Shown here: piece after piece, positions 1-7,911 of the stretch | Layout of the letters: the number at the start of each line of letters is the position of its first letter | How positions within the stretch are numbered: the stretch's first letter is position 1 | Assembly: GCA_964626965.1 (NCBI GenBank) | Contig: CAZVHB010000004.1 | Location: forward strand, 20,317-84,316 | Direction: 5' to 3' | Length of the DNA stretch: 64,000 bases | From: CAZEPT01 sp964626965 | GTDB lineage: Bacteria > Patescibacteriota > Minisyncoccia > Phycocordibacterales > UBA9973 | Made by a program: the position numbers and the translations under genes | Notes under the pieces: model-generated | What the model saw: the letters and a program-made list of their open reading frames with translations, nothing else | The model's database searches: none | What the model was told of the DNA's origin: nothing

Positions 1-161
1 ACGGCATTTTGCTCACTACGATATCCTTCAACAACCTTAAGGAGTTCTACACGTTTATCATCAACAGAAACAAGCGTATCCACATCAAAAGAAATGTGCT
101 TTTTTTCTGCGCCAGCTTTAATAATATCTTTATTCTCACGGATGAATTTGATGTCTAACAT
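1..161 (-). CDS. serS: Seryl-tRNA synthetase, N-terminal fragment (cut by window start)
   Basis: The complement of the first 161 bases reads as an open frame starting MLDIKFIRENKDIIKAGAEK and running off the window. This matches the N-terminal coiled-coil arm of SerRS, which typically opens with MLD(I/L)K.(I/L)R.N and continues with a basic amphipathic helix. SerRS charges tRNA-Ser with serine, and also tRNA-Sec where present. The ATG at 161 is preceded on the minus strand by a perfect TATAAT hexamer ending 6 nt before it, so the mRNA is probably leaderless. Only about 53 residues are visible and none of the catalytic class II motifs lie in the window. The family assignment rests on the N-terminal pattern alone but is good. 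Confidence 0.82.
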   Translation of the reverse strand, partial: MLDIKFIRENKDIIKAGAEKKHISFDVDTLVSVDDKRVELLKVVEGYRSEQNA

Positions 162-167
162 AGCGTC

Positions 168-173
168 ATTATA
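168..173 (-). promoter_or_regulatory. serS -10 element
   Basis: TATAAT on the minus strand, 6 nt from the serS ATG. A TTAGAA lies 18 bp upstream as a weak -35. The spacing places the transcription start at the A of the start codon. Confidence 0.55.
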
Positions 174-222
174 GCATAGTGAATTATAAATTTCTAATGA
201 GAAAATTACTCAAAAAACACAC

Positions 223-254
223 AAAGAGGCGCGGGTAAAGCCCGCGCCTCTTTT
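223..254. terminator. Bidirectional Rho-independent terminator
   Basis: A 13-bp perfect GC-rich stem (223-235 with 241-253) has a 5-nt loop, with A-rich sequence on one side and T-rich on the other. It lies just downstream of the leftward DUF305 gene. Confidence 0.85.
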
Positions 255-289
255 CTACTTACTACTAGTTACTTTCTACTTACTCATCC

Positions 290-700
290 CTATTTTCCCC
301 ACGCCTTCTGCCATCCTCTCATCATTTCTATTTCTTTATTTTGTGCAGTAATAATATCATTTGCAAGCTTGATGAGTTCTGGTTGTTTTGAAACTTTGAG
401 CACTTGCTGTGCCATAGAAACAGCGCCTTGATGATGAACGATCATTTCAGATAGAAATGCTTGATCAAATGCGTCACCTGTTTTACCTTCCAAAGCTTTA
501 TTCATATCGTGCATCATACTTGCCATACTATTTCCATCATTACTCATGATTGATCCATCTGGCATTTGATGAGTCAACACTTCATGAGTCACTTCCTTAT
601 AACGACCATCAACTGCCCTAAAGTATGAATTTACAGCAAGTCCGGCCCCAAGCCCGACAACGAGTCCTACAATTATGTATGTGATTTCTTTTTTATTCAT
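290..700 (-). CDS. DUF305 family membrane-anchored protein
   Basis: 136 residues. An N-terminal hydrophobic segment (about 6-26) looks like an uncleaved signal anchor, leaving the rest outside the membrane. The second half is a DUF305 domain: FLSEMIVHHQGAVSMAQ with the paired histidines (about 85-100), then a helix rich in K/E, then the MMRGWQKAW end. DUF305 proteins are ferritin-like helical domains often found with copper or metal stress genes. The middle region is Met and His rich (MASMMHDMN), which fits metal binding, but no metal-resistance neighbour is present. Its promoter region overlaps that of divergent dprA. The family call is firm and the function is inferred. Confidence 0.85.
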   Translation of the reverse strand: MNKKEITYIIVGLVVGLGAGLAVNSYFRAVDGRYKEVTHEVLTHQMPDGSIMSNDGNSMASMMHDMNKALEGKTGDAFDQAFLSEMIVHHQGAVSMAQQVLKVSKQPELIKLANDIITAQNKEIEMMRGWQKAWGK

Positions 701-756
701 ATATTTTTTAATTACCTATATGTTCTAGTATACACCAAAAGTGGTACAATATGTAT

Positions 757-1626
757 ATGAGAAAATTGGAACACAATGAAATTCCATCTCAACTTTTTGA
801 AATCCCTGAACCACCAAAAGAATTGTGGATTGAGGGTGTACTTCCAAGTGAAGATACTATTTACCTAACAATCGTTGGTTCTCGTAAACACACCAACTAC
901 GGCCGTGATGCATGTAAGGAAATCATCAAAGGTCTCGCAGGATATCCCATTACTATTGTCTCTGGACTCGCTATTGGCATGGACACTATTGCTCACACCA
1001 CAGCACTCGAAGTGGGGCTCACGACTATTTCATTTCCTGGATCTGGGCTTGGAAACAATGTCCTCTACCCGAGGTCAAACTGGCAACTCGCCAATGACAT
1101 TGTAGCCAAAGGTGGTGCGCTTATTTCAGAATTTCCGCCAGAGACACCATCGGCACTCTGGACATTTCCACGACGTAATCGCCTCATGGCAGGACTCTCA
1201 CACGCTGTGCTCATCATCGAAGCAGAAGAAAAGTCCGGCACACTCATTACCGCACGACTCGCGATGGATTACAATCGAGATGTGTTTGTTGTTCCTGGTT
1301 CAATATTTTCAGAGAATTCTCTTGGCACAAACAGACTCATTCGTGATGGTGCATACCCAATATGTTCATCGCTTGAACTTTTGCAGGCACTCGGTTTTGA
1401 CCCAGAACAAAATAAAAATACCTCACAGCAGACGCTTTTTACACAAGAAATTAATCTCACACCTGAAGAAAAAATCATCCTAGAAATTCTCTACACAGGG
1501 CCACTCCAAAAAGAAACACTCATAGAACTTTCAGGACTCGAAGTGCAGAAAATAAATATTTTACTCTCAAAAATGGAACTCAGTGATCTTATAAAAGAAG
1601 AAGGTGGAGTGATACAGAAAAAATAA
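757..1626 (+). CDS. dprA: DNA processing protein DprA (DNA-uptake recombination mediator)
   Basis: 289 residues. DprA/Smf loads RecA on incoming single-stranded DNA during natural transformation. The Rossmann-like DprA core is clear: IVGSRKHTNYG, IVSGLAIGMDTIAH, FPGSGLGNNVLYP, LISEFPP, FPRRNRLMAGLS and AEEKSGTLITARLA. The C-terminal 60 residues form a winged-helix-like end (EKIILEILYTGPLQKETLIELS). There are two candidate ATGs, at 751 and 757. A TACAAT hexamer at 745-750 would put transcription start on the second one, matching the 6-nt spacing seen elsewhere here, so 757 is preferred. dprA is among the few competence genes commonly kept in Patescibacteria, consistent with acquiring DNA from outside. 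No frameshift is seen. Confidence 0.93.
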   Translation: MRKLEHNEIPSQLFEIPEPPKELWIEGVLPSEDTIYLTIVGSRKHTNYGRDACKEIIKGLAGYPITIVSGLAIGMDTIAHTTALEVGLTTISFPGSGLGNNVLYPRSNWQLANDIVAKGGALISEFPPETPSALWTFPRRNRLMAGLSHAVLIIEAEEKSGTLITARLAMDYNRDVFVVPGSIFSENSLGTNRLIRDGAYPICSSLELLQALGFDPEQNKNTSQQTLFTQEINLTPEEKIILEILYTGPLQKETLIELSGLEVQKINILLSKMELSDLIKEEGGVIQKK

Positions 1627-1633
1627 TTTAAAA

Positions 1634-1675
1634 ATCCCGAAGCAACGTTTCGGATCCCGACTACACGTCGGGATT
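1634..1675. repeat. Tandem REP-like palindromes after dprA
   Basis: There are two adjacent hairpins, both starting ATCCCGA. The first (1634-1655) is imperfect with an ACG-type loop. The second (1654-1674) has a perfect 8-bp stem, ATCCCGAC/GTCGGGAT. No T-run follows, so a REP-like intergenic repeat is more likely than a terminator. Confidence 0.5.
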
Positions 1676-1715
1676 TGCAGAAAAAATAAATAGGTGATAC
1701 TACTTATGTATATGA

Positions 1716-1835
1716 ATCCCGTTAGAAGCCGCGGTCGCAATTTATAGATATCACAATATGAAACATAATTATCAAAACATTACTACTCTAATCAAGCACC
1801 ATCGCACCATGATCGCGATCTGCTTCTAACGGGAT
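1716..1835. repeat. 14-bp inverted repeat bracketing the topA leader
   Basis: ATCCCGTTAGAAGC at 1716-1729 is exactly complementary to GCTTCTAACGGGAT at 1822-1835. The second arm includes the A and T of the topA start codon. Six more pairs form between 1733-1738 and 1815-1820 if one G-U is allowed. The arms are 92 bp apart. Confidence 0.8.
1758..1829 (+). CDS. Putative 23-residue upstream ORF (topA leader peptide)
   Basis: A short ATG-initiated frame begins MKHNYQNITTLIKHH and stops with TAA only 4 nt before the topA ATG. That geometry suits termination-reinitiation coupling. A TATAGA lies 9 nt before its ATG. The peptide has no recognisable family and the frame could be chance. It is listed because no ribosome-binding site or -10 element lies directly before topA, unlike most genes in the window. 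Confidence 0.35.
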   Translation: MKHNYQNITTLIKHHRTMIAICF

Positions 1836-4062
1836 GAAACTACTGATTGTTGAGTCACCTTCAAAAGCAAAGACTATCGAAAAATATCTCGATGGTGCGT
1901 ATACTGTACGTGCTTCTGTCGGACATATCCGCGATCTCCCTACCTCAAACAAGAAAGCTATCGACATAGAAGCTGGTTTTGTTCCTCATTATGAAATCTC
2001 AAAAGGTAAAGAAAAGGTAGTAAAAGAACTCCGTGACCTTGCAGAAAAAGCAGGAGAAATCCTGCTCGCAACTGACCCTGACCGTGAAGGTGAGGCTATT
2101 TCTTTTCACATCGATGAACTCCTCAAAGAAAACAAAAAAATAAAAGTAAAAGCAGAACGTGTGACCTTCAATGAAATCACCAAAGAAGCGGTGACCGAAG
2201 CATTGAAGCATCCACGTGCGATTGATGCACACTTGGTCAAAGCACAAGAAGCGCGACGTGTGCTTGATCGTCTCGTCGGGTATGATCTCTCTGGAGTTAT
2301 TTGGAAAAAGGTTCGCTATGGACTCTCTGCTGGACGTGTGCAATCCCCTGCACTTCGCATCATCATGGAACGCGAACGAGAGATCCGAGCATTTATTCCA
2401 GAGACCTATTTCGTCTTAGGTGGTGAATTTGAAACAAAGAAAAAAGACAAACTACAGCTCACTTGTAGTATAGAGCCAACTAATACTAGTATCGCACAAG
2501 ACATTCTCGAAAAAGGTAAAAAAGGTTCTTGGAACATTACTGACCTCAAAGAGTCTGAACAAAAACGTTCTCCTCGAGCTCCATTTACGACTTCCACTCT
2601 CCAGCAAACAGCAAGTACACGACTTGGATATTCTCCATCAAATACGATGCGTATTGCGCAGAAACTCTATGAAAAAGGATTCATTACCTATATGCGTACT
2701 GACTCAACAAACATAGCCGTAAGTGCTATCGCTGAAATAACCCAAACGATAGAAAAAAAATATGGTAAAGAATATGTAGAAGTTCGCACATATAAAACAA
2801 AAAGTAAAAATGCTCAAGAAGCCCACGAAGCTGTCAGACCAACTCATGCCTCTGCACTCTCTGCTGGAAGTACAGACGAAGAACAACGTCTCTACAAACT
2901 TATCTGGGACCGAACAGTATCATCACAAATGGTTGATGCAAAACTTCTCAAAACAAAAGTAGAAGCAACAGTCGAAGGGGTGAAAGACTTTCCATCTTTT
3001 TCCGCAAATGGATCACGAGTTATCTTTCCAGGTTGGCTCTCTGCTGACACGGGTGCACGAGGTGAAGATACAGAACTTCCAGAAGTAAAAATTGGTGAAC
3101 CTCTCAAACTCATCGAACTTACAAGTACAGAGAAACAAACACAACCACCAAATAGATACAGTGAAGCAGGACTCATCAAAGAACTTGAAGAGCGAGGTAT
3201 CGGACGACCTTCAACATACGCATCTATCATGCGCACACTCGAAGACCGAGGCTATGTTACCAAAGAAGGCAAAACACTTTTCCCTACTGATACAGGTGAT
3301 GTAGTGTCTAGTTTCCTTGAAGCAAACTTTGCAGACTATATATCAGACACCTTTACAGCTGACATGGAAGACAAGCTCGATGACATTGCAGAAGGAAAAC
3401 GTGAATACGTAAAAACACTGACTGATTTCTACGGTCCATTTCTTAAAGACGTTAAAGAAAAAGATAAGATGGGTAAAATCACAACGCTCGGTGATGCTCC
3501 AACTGAATTCAAATGTCCTATTTGTGGAAAAGATATGATTGTGAAGCTCGGTAAAAACGGCAAGTTCCTTTCTTGTAGTACGTACCCAGAATGTGCTGGT
3601 GCACGACTCTTTGATGGAACAGAACTCGCTCCTCCAAAAGAGATTGGGCAGGTCTGTCCAAAATGTGGCTTTGACAAAAAAGGAAAAGAAAAAGCACCGA
3701 GTGGATCAGGTGGTGGAGTGCTCGTCATCCGCGAAGGACGATTTGGAACATTCATATCTTGTTCACGTTATCCAAAATGTAAATATATCCAAGAAGACCC
3801 AGAAGAAGCAAAGAAAAAAGACACTGGAGTTCTCTGTCCTGTATGTAAAGAAGCGAATATGACAGAACGTCGTGGACGATTTGGCATCTTCTATTCTTGT
3901 CAGAACTATCCAGATTGTAAAAATGCAATCAAAGCAAAACCAACCGGCAACCTCTGCTCTCTATGCCAAAGCCTCATGATGGAAGGCACAAAGACCATAC
4001 CGGAAAGGTGTAGCAATAAAATGTGCAAAATGCACAATCCGCATAAATTAGAAAAAAAATAA
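1834..4062 (+). CDS. topA: DNA topoisomerase I (type IA)
   Basis: 742 residues. It relaxes negative supercoils by transient single-strand cleavage. The N-terminal Toprim domain (1 to about 120) carries LLIVESPSKAKTIE and ATDPDREGEAIS, with the acidic metal ligands and the conserved DPDREGE. SAGRVQSPALR is near residue 164. The active-site tyrosine lies in ITYMRTDST near 286. The conserved IGRPSTYASI motif follows. From about residue 560 come four C-terminal zinc-ribbon repeats with CxxC pairs (CPICGKD, CPKCGF, CPVCKEA, CSLCQS), the usual topA tail. The start at 1834 gives the canonical MKLLIVESPSKAK. Initiation is unusual: the start codon is inside a long inverted repeat and directly follows a short upstream frame. 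Confidence 0.97.
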   Translation: MKLLIVESPSKAKTIEKYLDGAYTVRASVGHIRDLPTSNKKAIDIEAGFVPHYEISKGKEKVVKELRDLAEKAGEILLATDPDREGEAISFHIDELLKENKKIKVKAERVTFNEITKEAVTEALKHPRAIDAHLVKAQEARRVLDRLVGYDLSGVIWKKVRYGLSAGRVQSPALRIIMEREREIRAFIPETYFVLGGEFETKKKDKLQLTCSIEPTNTSIAQDILEKGKKGSWNITDLKESEQKRSPRAPFTTSTLQQTASTRLGYSPSNTMRIAQKLYEKGFITYMRTDSTNIAVSAIAEITQTIEKKYGKEYVEVRTYKTKSKNAQEAHEAVRPTHASALSAGSTDEEQRLYKLIWDRTVSSQMVDAKLLKTKVEATVEGVKDFPSFSANGSRVIFPGWLSADTGARGEDTELPEVKIGEPLKLIELTSTEKQTQPPNRYSEAGLIKELEERGIGRPSTYASIMRTLEDRGYVTKEGKTLFPTDTGDVVSSFLEANFADYISDTFTADMEDKLDDIAEGKREYVKTLTDFYGPFLKDVKEKDKMGKITTLGDAPTEFKCPICGKDMIVKLGKNGKFLSCSTYPECAGARLFDGTELAPPKEIGQVCPKCGFDKKGKEKAPSGSGGGVLVIREGRFGTFISCSRYPKCKYIQEDPEEAKKKDTGVLCPVCKEANMTERRGRFGIFYSCQNYPDCKNAIKAKPTGNLCSLCQSLMMEGTKTIPERCSNKMCKMHNPHKLEKK

Positions 4063-4096
4063 AAATAACCCGCACTTATGGTTTGGGTTATTTTTT
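4063..4096 (+). terminator. topA terminator
   Basis: Stem AAATAACCC (4063-4071) with GGGTTATTT (4085-4093), followed by a T-run to 4096. Confidence 0.8.
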
Positions 4097-4132
4097 AATT
4101 AATCACTTAAAAGAAGAAAGATATTCCTACTG

Positions 4133-4285
4133 TCAAAAAAATACAACGAGGGACAGTATAACTACCATAACTACAGTTACCCCATAGAGTATCCAGCTTG
4201 TCTGATTTTTAACTTCCTCATAGGGCATCCTACGTGAATTAAAAATTGCGGCAATGTTCAAAAGAACTTTAATTTTTTTTGTCAT
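4133..4285 (-). CDS. Small single-pass membrane protein, 50 aa
   Basis: This ATG frame on the minus strand starts MTKKIKVLLNIAAIFNSRRM and ends in a TGA. The first 30 residues are basic and polar. Residues about 31-50 (WILYGVTVVMVVILSLVVFF) form one strongly hydrophobic helix ending at the C-terminus, like a tail-anchored protein. A TTGATA / 17 bp / TATCTT promoter lies upstream at 4310-4338. No family is recognised. The promoter plus the clean tail anchor make it more than a chance frame. Confidence 0.55.
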   Translation of the reverse strand: MTKKIKVLLNIAAIFNSRRMPYEEVKNQTSWILYGVTVVMVVILSLVVFF

Positions 4286-4309
4286 GGTTCTTATTTTTTA
4301 TTTAAACTC

Positions 4310-4338
4310 AAGATACCATAGTTTTTGAGGTTTATCAA
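4310..4338 (-). promoter_or_regulatory. Promoter of the 50-aa membrane protein
   Basis: -35 TTGATA (4333-4338) and -10 TATCTT (4310-4315) on the minus strand, spacer 17 bp. The leader to the ATG is about 20 nt. Confidence 0.5.
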
Positions 4339-4340
4339 TA

Positions 4341-4380
4341 AACAAAAAGAGTGGCACCGTAGGCGCCACTCTTTTTGTTT
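4341..4380. terminator. Terminator of the 4395-4769 pilin-like gene
   Basis: A 15-bp stem (4341-4355 with 4365-4379) is flanked by A- and T-runs and can work on both strands. It lies between the pilin-like gene and the promoter of the small membrane protein. Confidence 0.85.
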
Positions 4381-4394
4381 TGATAGTTTTATTA

Positions 4395-4769
4395 CTATTC
4401 GCAAGCTTTCGTAATTGGATTGTACTGACCAGCAGGACAAGGTACTCGTCCGTCTACTTGGTAAATACCAAGAGTCTTTGCAATAAAGAATATAATTCCC
4501 CAAAGTGACACGACAACAAAAAAAATAATTACAGACTTCGTAAGTTGCCCCTTGTAATCTGATTTCTCTTCACCATCTGCATTGATCATTTTAAATGCGT
4601 TCCAGATGATCATCAAGAAGATAACAGCCAAAAGAATCGGAATGAGCATGTTGATCACAGTACGTGCGATCCCAATAATACCAAATAGTTGTGTTCCGTC
4701 TTGTGCAAATGCAAACATTGGAGCTAAAAAGGTTCCGAGTGCAAGTGAGGCTTTTGTAAATTTATTCAT
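4395..4769 (-). CDS. T4SS pilin-like two-helix membrane protein (paralogue of the 11-12 kb cluster)
   Basis: 124 residues. It has a signal peptide (about 1-22, ending FAFAQD). Two long hydrophobic helices follow (about 33-58 and 78-102), joined by a charged turn NADGEEKSDYKG. The C-terminal tail contains CPAGQYNPITKAC, two cysteines 11 residues apart. This is the pattern of the CPR T4SS-pilin family (VirB2/TrbC-like), whose members are small secreted membrane subunits. Two close paralogues lie at 11291 and 11796 with the same NAFK..(T/N/Q)ADGEEK turn and Cys tail. Function as a pilus or secretion subunit is inferred from the family. No ATPase or coupling protein is nearby. Confidence 0.7.
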   Translation of the reverse strand: MNKFTKASLALGTFLAPMFAFAQDGTQLFGIIGIARTVINMLIPILLAVIFLMIIWNAFKMINADGEEKSDYKGQLTKSVIIFFVVVSLWGIIFFIAKTLGIYQVDGRVPCPAGQYNPITKACE

Positions 4770-4881
4770 ATTTTTATATTACTTTAATAATACCATTATT
4801 GTAATAAATAAGATGCACAGAGGTCAACCCCACCATACACACCAATAGCCAAACGATGCTCAAATATGCTTTAATAAACAT

Positions 4882-6375
4882 ATGGCGCAGATCAAACAAA
4901 TATCTGATATCACTCATTTCCTCAACAAACCGAGTACAGCTGACATAGAGCTTATTACTCATGCCTATAATTTTTCACAAAAAGCGCACGAAGGACAATC
5001 TCGAAAAAGTGGTGAACCGTATTTTCTTCACGTAGCGCAGACAGGATACTACTTAGCAGAACTTGGTATGTCACCCACAGTCATCGCAGCTGGACTCCTT
5101 CATGATACAGTCGAAGACACCGAAGTCACAGATAAAGATATCGAAAACGAATTTGGGAAAGAAATACTTGGTCTCGTTCAAGCAGTCACCAAACTCGGTA
5201 CAGTGAAGTATAAAGGCATCGAACGAAACGTAGAAAATCTTCGTAAATTTTTTGTTTCTATGGCACAAGATTTTCGTGTACTTATCATCAAACTCGCTGA
5301 CCGCTTGCACAATGTTGAAACATTACAGCATGTCCGCCCTGATAAACAAAAACGTATTGCACTTGAAACACTAGAAATCTATGCACCACTTGCCAACCGT
5401 CTCTCTATGGGAAAACTCCGTGGACGATTAGAAGACGCGGCATTCCCTTTTGCATTTCCGAAAGAATATGAGGAGGTTAAAAAAAGACTCACAGAAAGAA
5501 AAGACGTTGATGAAAAATACGTCATAGAATTCAAAAAAGAATTACAGAAAAAACTCGCCTTATCTGGTGTTATTCCAGTTTCTATGGAATATCGTATCAA
5601 GCATCTCTATTCCCTTTGGAAAAAACTCGAGAAGTACAATGGGGATATTCACAAGGTTTATGACATTGTCGCACTTCGCATTATTGTGAAATCAATGGAA
5701 GATTGTTACCAAACACTTGGTGTTATACACGGCACATGGAAACCACTTCCAGGAAAAATAAAAGACTATATTGCGCTTCCAAAAACAAACGGGTATCAAT
5801 CACTCCACACAACAGTCTTCACTGGAACAGGTGGAATTGTCGAAGTACAGATTCGAACAGAGCAAATGCATATCGAAGCAGAATACGGTGTCGCCGCACA
5901 CTTTGCCTACAAAGAACATATTAAATTAGAAAATGCTGACCTCAAAAAACAATATGAATGGGTAGAGCACCTTCGGGATACACAAGGTCAGATAGCTGGT
6001 ACAGATAAATTCTTCTCATCTCTCAAAATGGATTTCTTTCAAAATAGAGTATTCGTCTTCACACCAAAAGGAGATGTCATTGATCTTCCTGAGCAATCAA
6101 CACCAGTAGATTTTGCGTACAATGTCCACAGTGATGTCGGAAATACTGCAACAGGAGCAAAGATTAATGGAAAATTCTTAGCACTTGATACAAAACTTAA
6201 AAGTGGTGACATTTGTGAAATCGTCACAGCAAAAAATGCCCACCCAAATGAAAAGTGGCTCAAATTCGTCAAAACAGGAATCGCCCGAAATAGAATCAAT
6301 CACTATTTGAAAGAAAATTCACTCAGCGATAAATTTGGTGGATTTACTAAATACATTCCATTCCTAAAGAAATAA
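4882..6375 (+). CDS. Bifunctional (p)ppGpp synthetase/hydrolase, RelA/SpoT family
   Basis: 497 residues, shorter than a classic Rel (about 700-740). The N-terminal HD hydrolase domain has YFLHV, LLHDTVEDT and LADRLHNVETL. The synthetase domain (about 225-350) has YDIVALRIIV, GRIKDY-like PGKIKDYIALPKTNGYQSLH and VEVQIRT..MHIEAEYGVAAHF. A TGS domain (about 385-450, VFVFTPKGDVIDLP) follows and the protein ends soon after. It lacks the helical, zinc-finger and ACT regulatory modules. Both catalytic domains look intact, so it probably makes and degrades the stringent-response alarmone. Loss of the C-terminus suggests simpler or ribosome-independent control. TTTAAT 6 nt before the ATG is a possible -10. 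Confidence 0.93.
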   Translation: MAQIKQISDITHFLNKPSTADIELITHAYNFSQKAHEGQSRKSGEPYFLHVAQTGYYLAELGMSPTVIAAGLLHDTVEDTEVTDKDIENEFGKEILGLVQAVTKLGTVKYKGIERNVENLRKFFVSMAQDFRVLIIKLADRLHNVETLQHVRPDKQKRIALETLEIYAPLANRLSMGKLRGRLEDAAFPFAFPKEYEEVKKRLTERKDVDEKYVIEFKKELQKKLALSGVIPVSMEYRIKHLYSLWKKLEKYNGDIHKVYDIVALRIIVKSMEDCYQTLGVIHGTWKPLPGKIKDYIALPKTNGYQSLHTTVFTGTGGIVEVQIRTEQMHIEAEYGVAAHFAYKEHIKLENADLKKQYEWVEHLRDTQGQIAGTDKFFSSLKMDFFQNRVFVFTPKGDVIDLPEQSTPVDFAYNVHSDVGNTATGAKINGKFLALDTKLKSGDICEIVTAKNAHPNEKWLKFVKTGIARNRINHYLKENSLSDKFGGFTKYIPFLKK

Positions 6376-6449
6376 GAGCAAGTATAAGGGATTAGTATAA
6401 AAACAAATACCCCCAAGTAAACGGCATAAGAATAACAAAACGCACAAAA

Positions 6450-6482
6450 CAAACGCCCGGGCGCTTGGCCCCCGGCCTTTTG
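6450..6482 (-). terminator. Probable parB terminator
   Basis: GC-rich imperfect inverted repeat (GCCCGGG against CCCCCGGCC) flanked by A- and T-rich sequence just past the parB stop. The imperfection may be a sequencing error in a hairpin, as at other places here. Confidence 0.45.
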
Positions 6483-6488
6483 TATTCT

Positions 6489-7706
6489 CTATACTGAAAA
6501 ACTATTTATATTATACAAATCAGGATCTTCCTCGTCTTCTTTCTTTATTTCTTCACCTGATCTGTCATCTAAAAATGCAGGTGTGTTATCAAGATCAGTA
6601 GTCATGTCATTTATGAGTGCAAGGGTTGGATCAGTATGTACTTCAGGAGAAACAATGGGCTGTTCTCCATACACAGGAGCAACAGGACTTATCTCTGGAT
6701 ACTGTATTTCGGGAATAGTATTTGGATTCACGGTAAAGGTATTTTCTACTGGGCGGTCTTCTTGTTGTCTCATCTCAAAACGATCGAGCATATTTACAGA
6801 ACTCTTTTGCGTCTCAAGCATGTGCAACAGTGTCTGTAAATCTTCATCAGAGAAGAAATCAATCCAAATCTGTCCGCCAACATTTTTCTTTTCTATGTGC
6901 ACTCGAGTACCAAGTGCATCACGGAGTTTTGCTTCGTATTCAACAATATTTGCATCAAGGACATATTCCTTTTTTCGTACTTTATCAGTCGCAATACGTC
7001 GTGCCATACGTTCTGCTTCACGGACACTCACTTTTTTGAACATGATTTCTTTAAAGAGAACTAGTTGTTCTTCAGGGCGAGTTGAGAGCATCATGAGTGG
7101 TCGTGTATGACCTTCAGAAATTTTACCAGCGGAGAGAGCATTGAGAATCTCTTCTGGGAGCTGGAGCAGACGAAGTGTATTTGAAACATATTCACGACTC
7201 TTGNNNNNNNNNNGACCATGGACAAGCTCTGCGGGGCCCTCGAGCCCACCCCGTGTTTTACAAACTAATCCACGACTCTTCCCCATCTTTTGTCCAATCT
7301 GAGTATGAGTAAATTTAAATTCATCTTGCAGACGAAGAAATGCACGTGCACGTTCAACAGCGTTGAGATCCTCACGTTGCAAATTCTCGATGATTGCAAG
7401 CTCGAGTTTTGCCATAGGATCATCACCTACACGAATCACAGCCGGAACTTGTACAAGTCCAGCAAGACGCGCTGCACGAAGACGACGTTCTCCTGCGATG
7501 AGTTCGTATTTTACTTCGAGTCCCCCATCTTCTTTTTCTATTTCACTACGAGAAAGAACGAGTGGTTGTAATATTCCATACTGACGAATAGAAAGAGCCA
7601 AATCGTTGAGCGCATGTTCTTCGAATTCACGTCTCGGTTGAAATGGATTTGGTTGAATCTTGTCGACTTCAATGAAAAATATTGAGTTTGAGTATAGTTG
7701 AGCCAT
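6489..7706 (-). CDS. parB: Chromosome partitioning protein ParB (interrupted by a 10-N gap artefact)
   Basis: ParB binds parS sites and spreads to form the segregation complex, using CTP in its N-terminal domain. Visible motifs are IQPNPFQPRR (about 17-26), IRQYGILQPLVL, YELIAGERRLRAARLAG, IIENLQREDLNAVERA and the helix-turn-helix FTHTQIGQKMGKSREYV. After GKSR the sequence reads GLVCKTRGGLEGPAEL, then Ns, then KSREYVSNTLRLLQLPEEI. The first stretch is a garbled copy of the second, so the true gene is continuous and about 25-30 residues shorter than drawn. The C-terminal region is acidic and ends in a short tail. The ATG lies 6 nt after TATACT, so the mRNA is likely leaderless. No parA is in the window. 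Confidence 0.9.
   Translation of the reverse strand: MAQLYSNSIFFIEVDKIQPNPFQPRREFEEHALNDLALSIRQYGILQPLVLSRSEIEKEDGGLEVKYELIAGERRLRAARLAGLVQVPAVIRVGDDPMAKLELAIIENLQREDLNAVERARAFLRLQDEFKFTHTQIGQKMGKSRGLVCKTRGGLEGPAELVHGXXXXKSREYVSNTLRLLQLPEEILNALSAGKISEGHTRPLMMLSTRPEEQLVLFKEIMFKKVSVREAERMARRIATDKVRKKEYVLDANIVEYEAKLRDALGTRVHIEKKNVGGQIWIDFFSDEDLQTLLHMLETQKSSVNMLDRFEMRQQEDRPVENTFTVNPNTIPEIQYPEISPVAPVYGEQPIVSPEVHTDPTLALINDMTTDLDNTPAFLDDRSGEEIKKEDEEDPDLYNINSFSV
7204..7213. other. Scaffold gap (10 N) inside parB
   Basis: Ten Ns. The 50 nt after the gap repeat, with many substitutions, the 50 nt before it. Both end in the same 11 bases CACGACTCTT(C/G). Confidence 0.95.
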
Positions 7707-7813
7707 AGGTATAGTATAACTATTTTTTGTTTTTCTGAAAGTAGAAAAAATTGCGGAAATAGTGTATAGTAATCTAGGTTACAGATCTTAGATTATAGAT
7801 TACGAAAAAATAC

Positions 7814-7834
7814 ATGCCCAGGTGGCGAAATTGG
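7814..7834 (+). pseudogene. Partial tRNA-Leu copy, 5' 20 nt only
   Basis: TGCCCAGGTGGCGAAATTGG here is identical to the 5' end of the intact tRNA-Leu 96 bp downstream. What follows cannot form a tRNA body. Instead it forms two small hairpins (CGCAC/GTGCG and CAATTT/AAATTG). Confidence 0.7.
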
Positions 7835-7911
7835 CAAAAGGACATAGCGCACAGTGTGCGTCTCCAATTTCACTAAATTGAGGTACGTAGTATTAAAAAA
7901 AATAAATATAT

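Noticed and set aside
4133..4135. TGA recoded as glycine, as in Gracilibacteria
   Set aside because: TGA ends at least two plausible frames (small membrane protein and the 28765 gene), and no long gene contains in-frame TGA.
7814..7890. A third complete tRNA-Leu
   Set aside because: After the first 20 nt the sequence cannot form anticodon or T arms, so it is recorded as a partial copy only.
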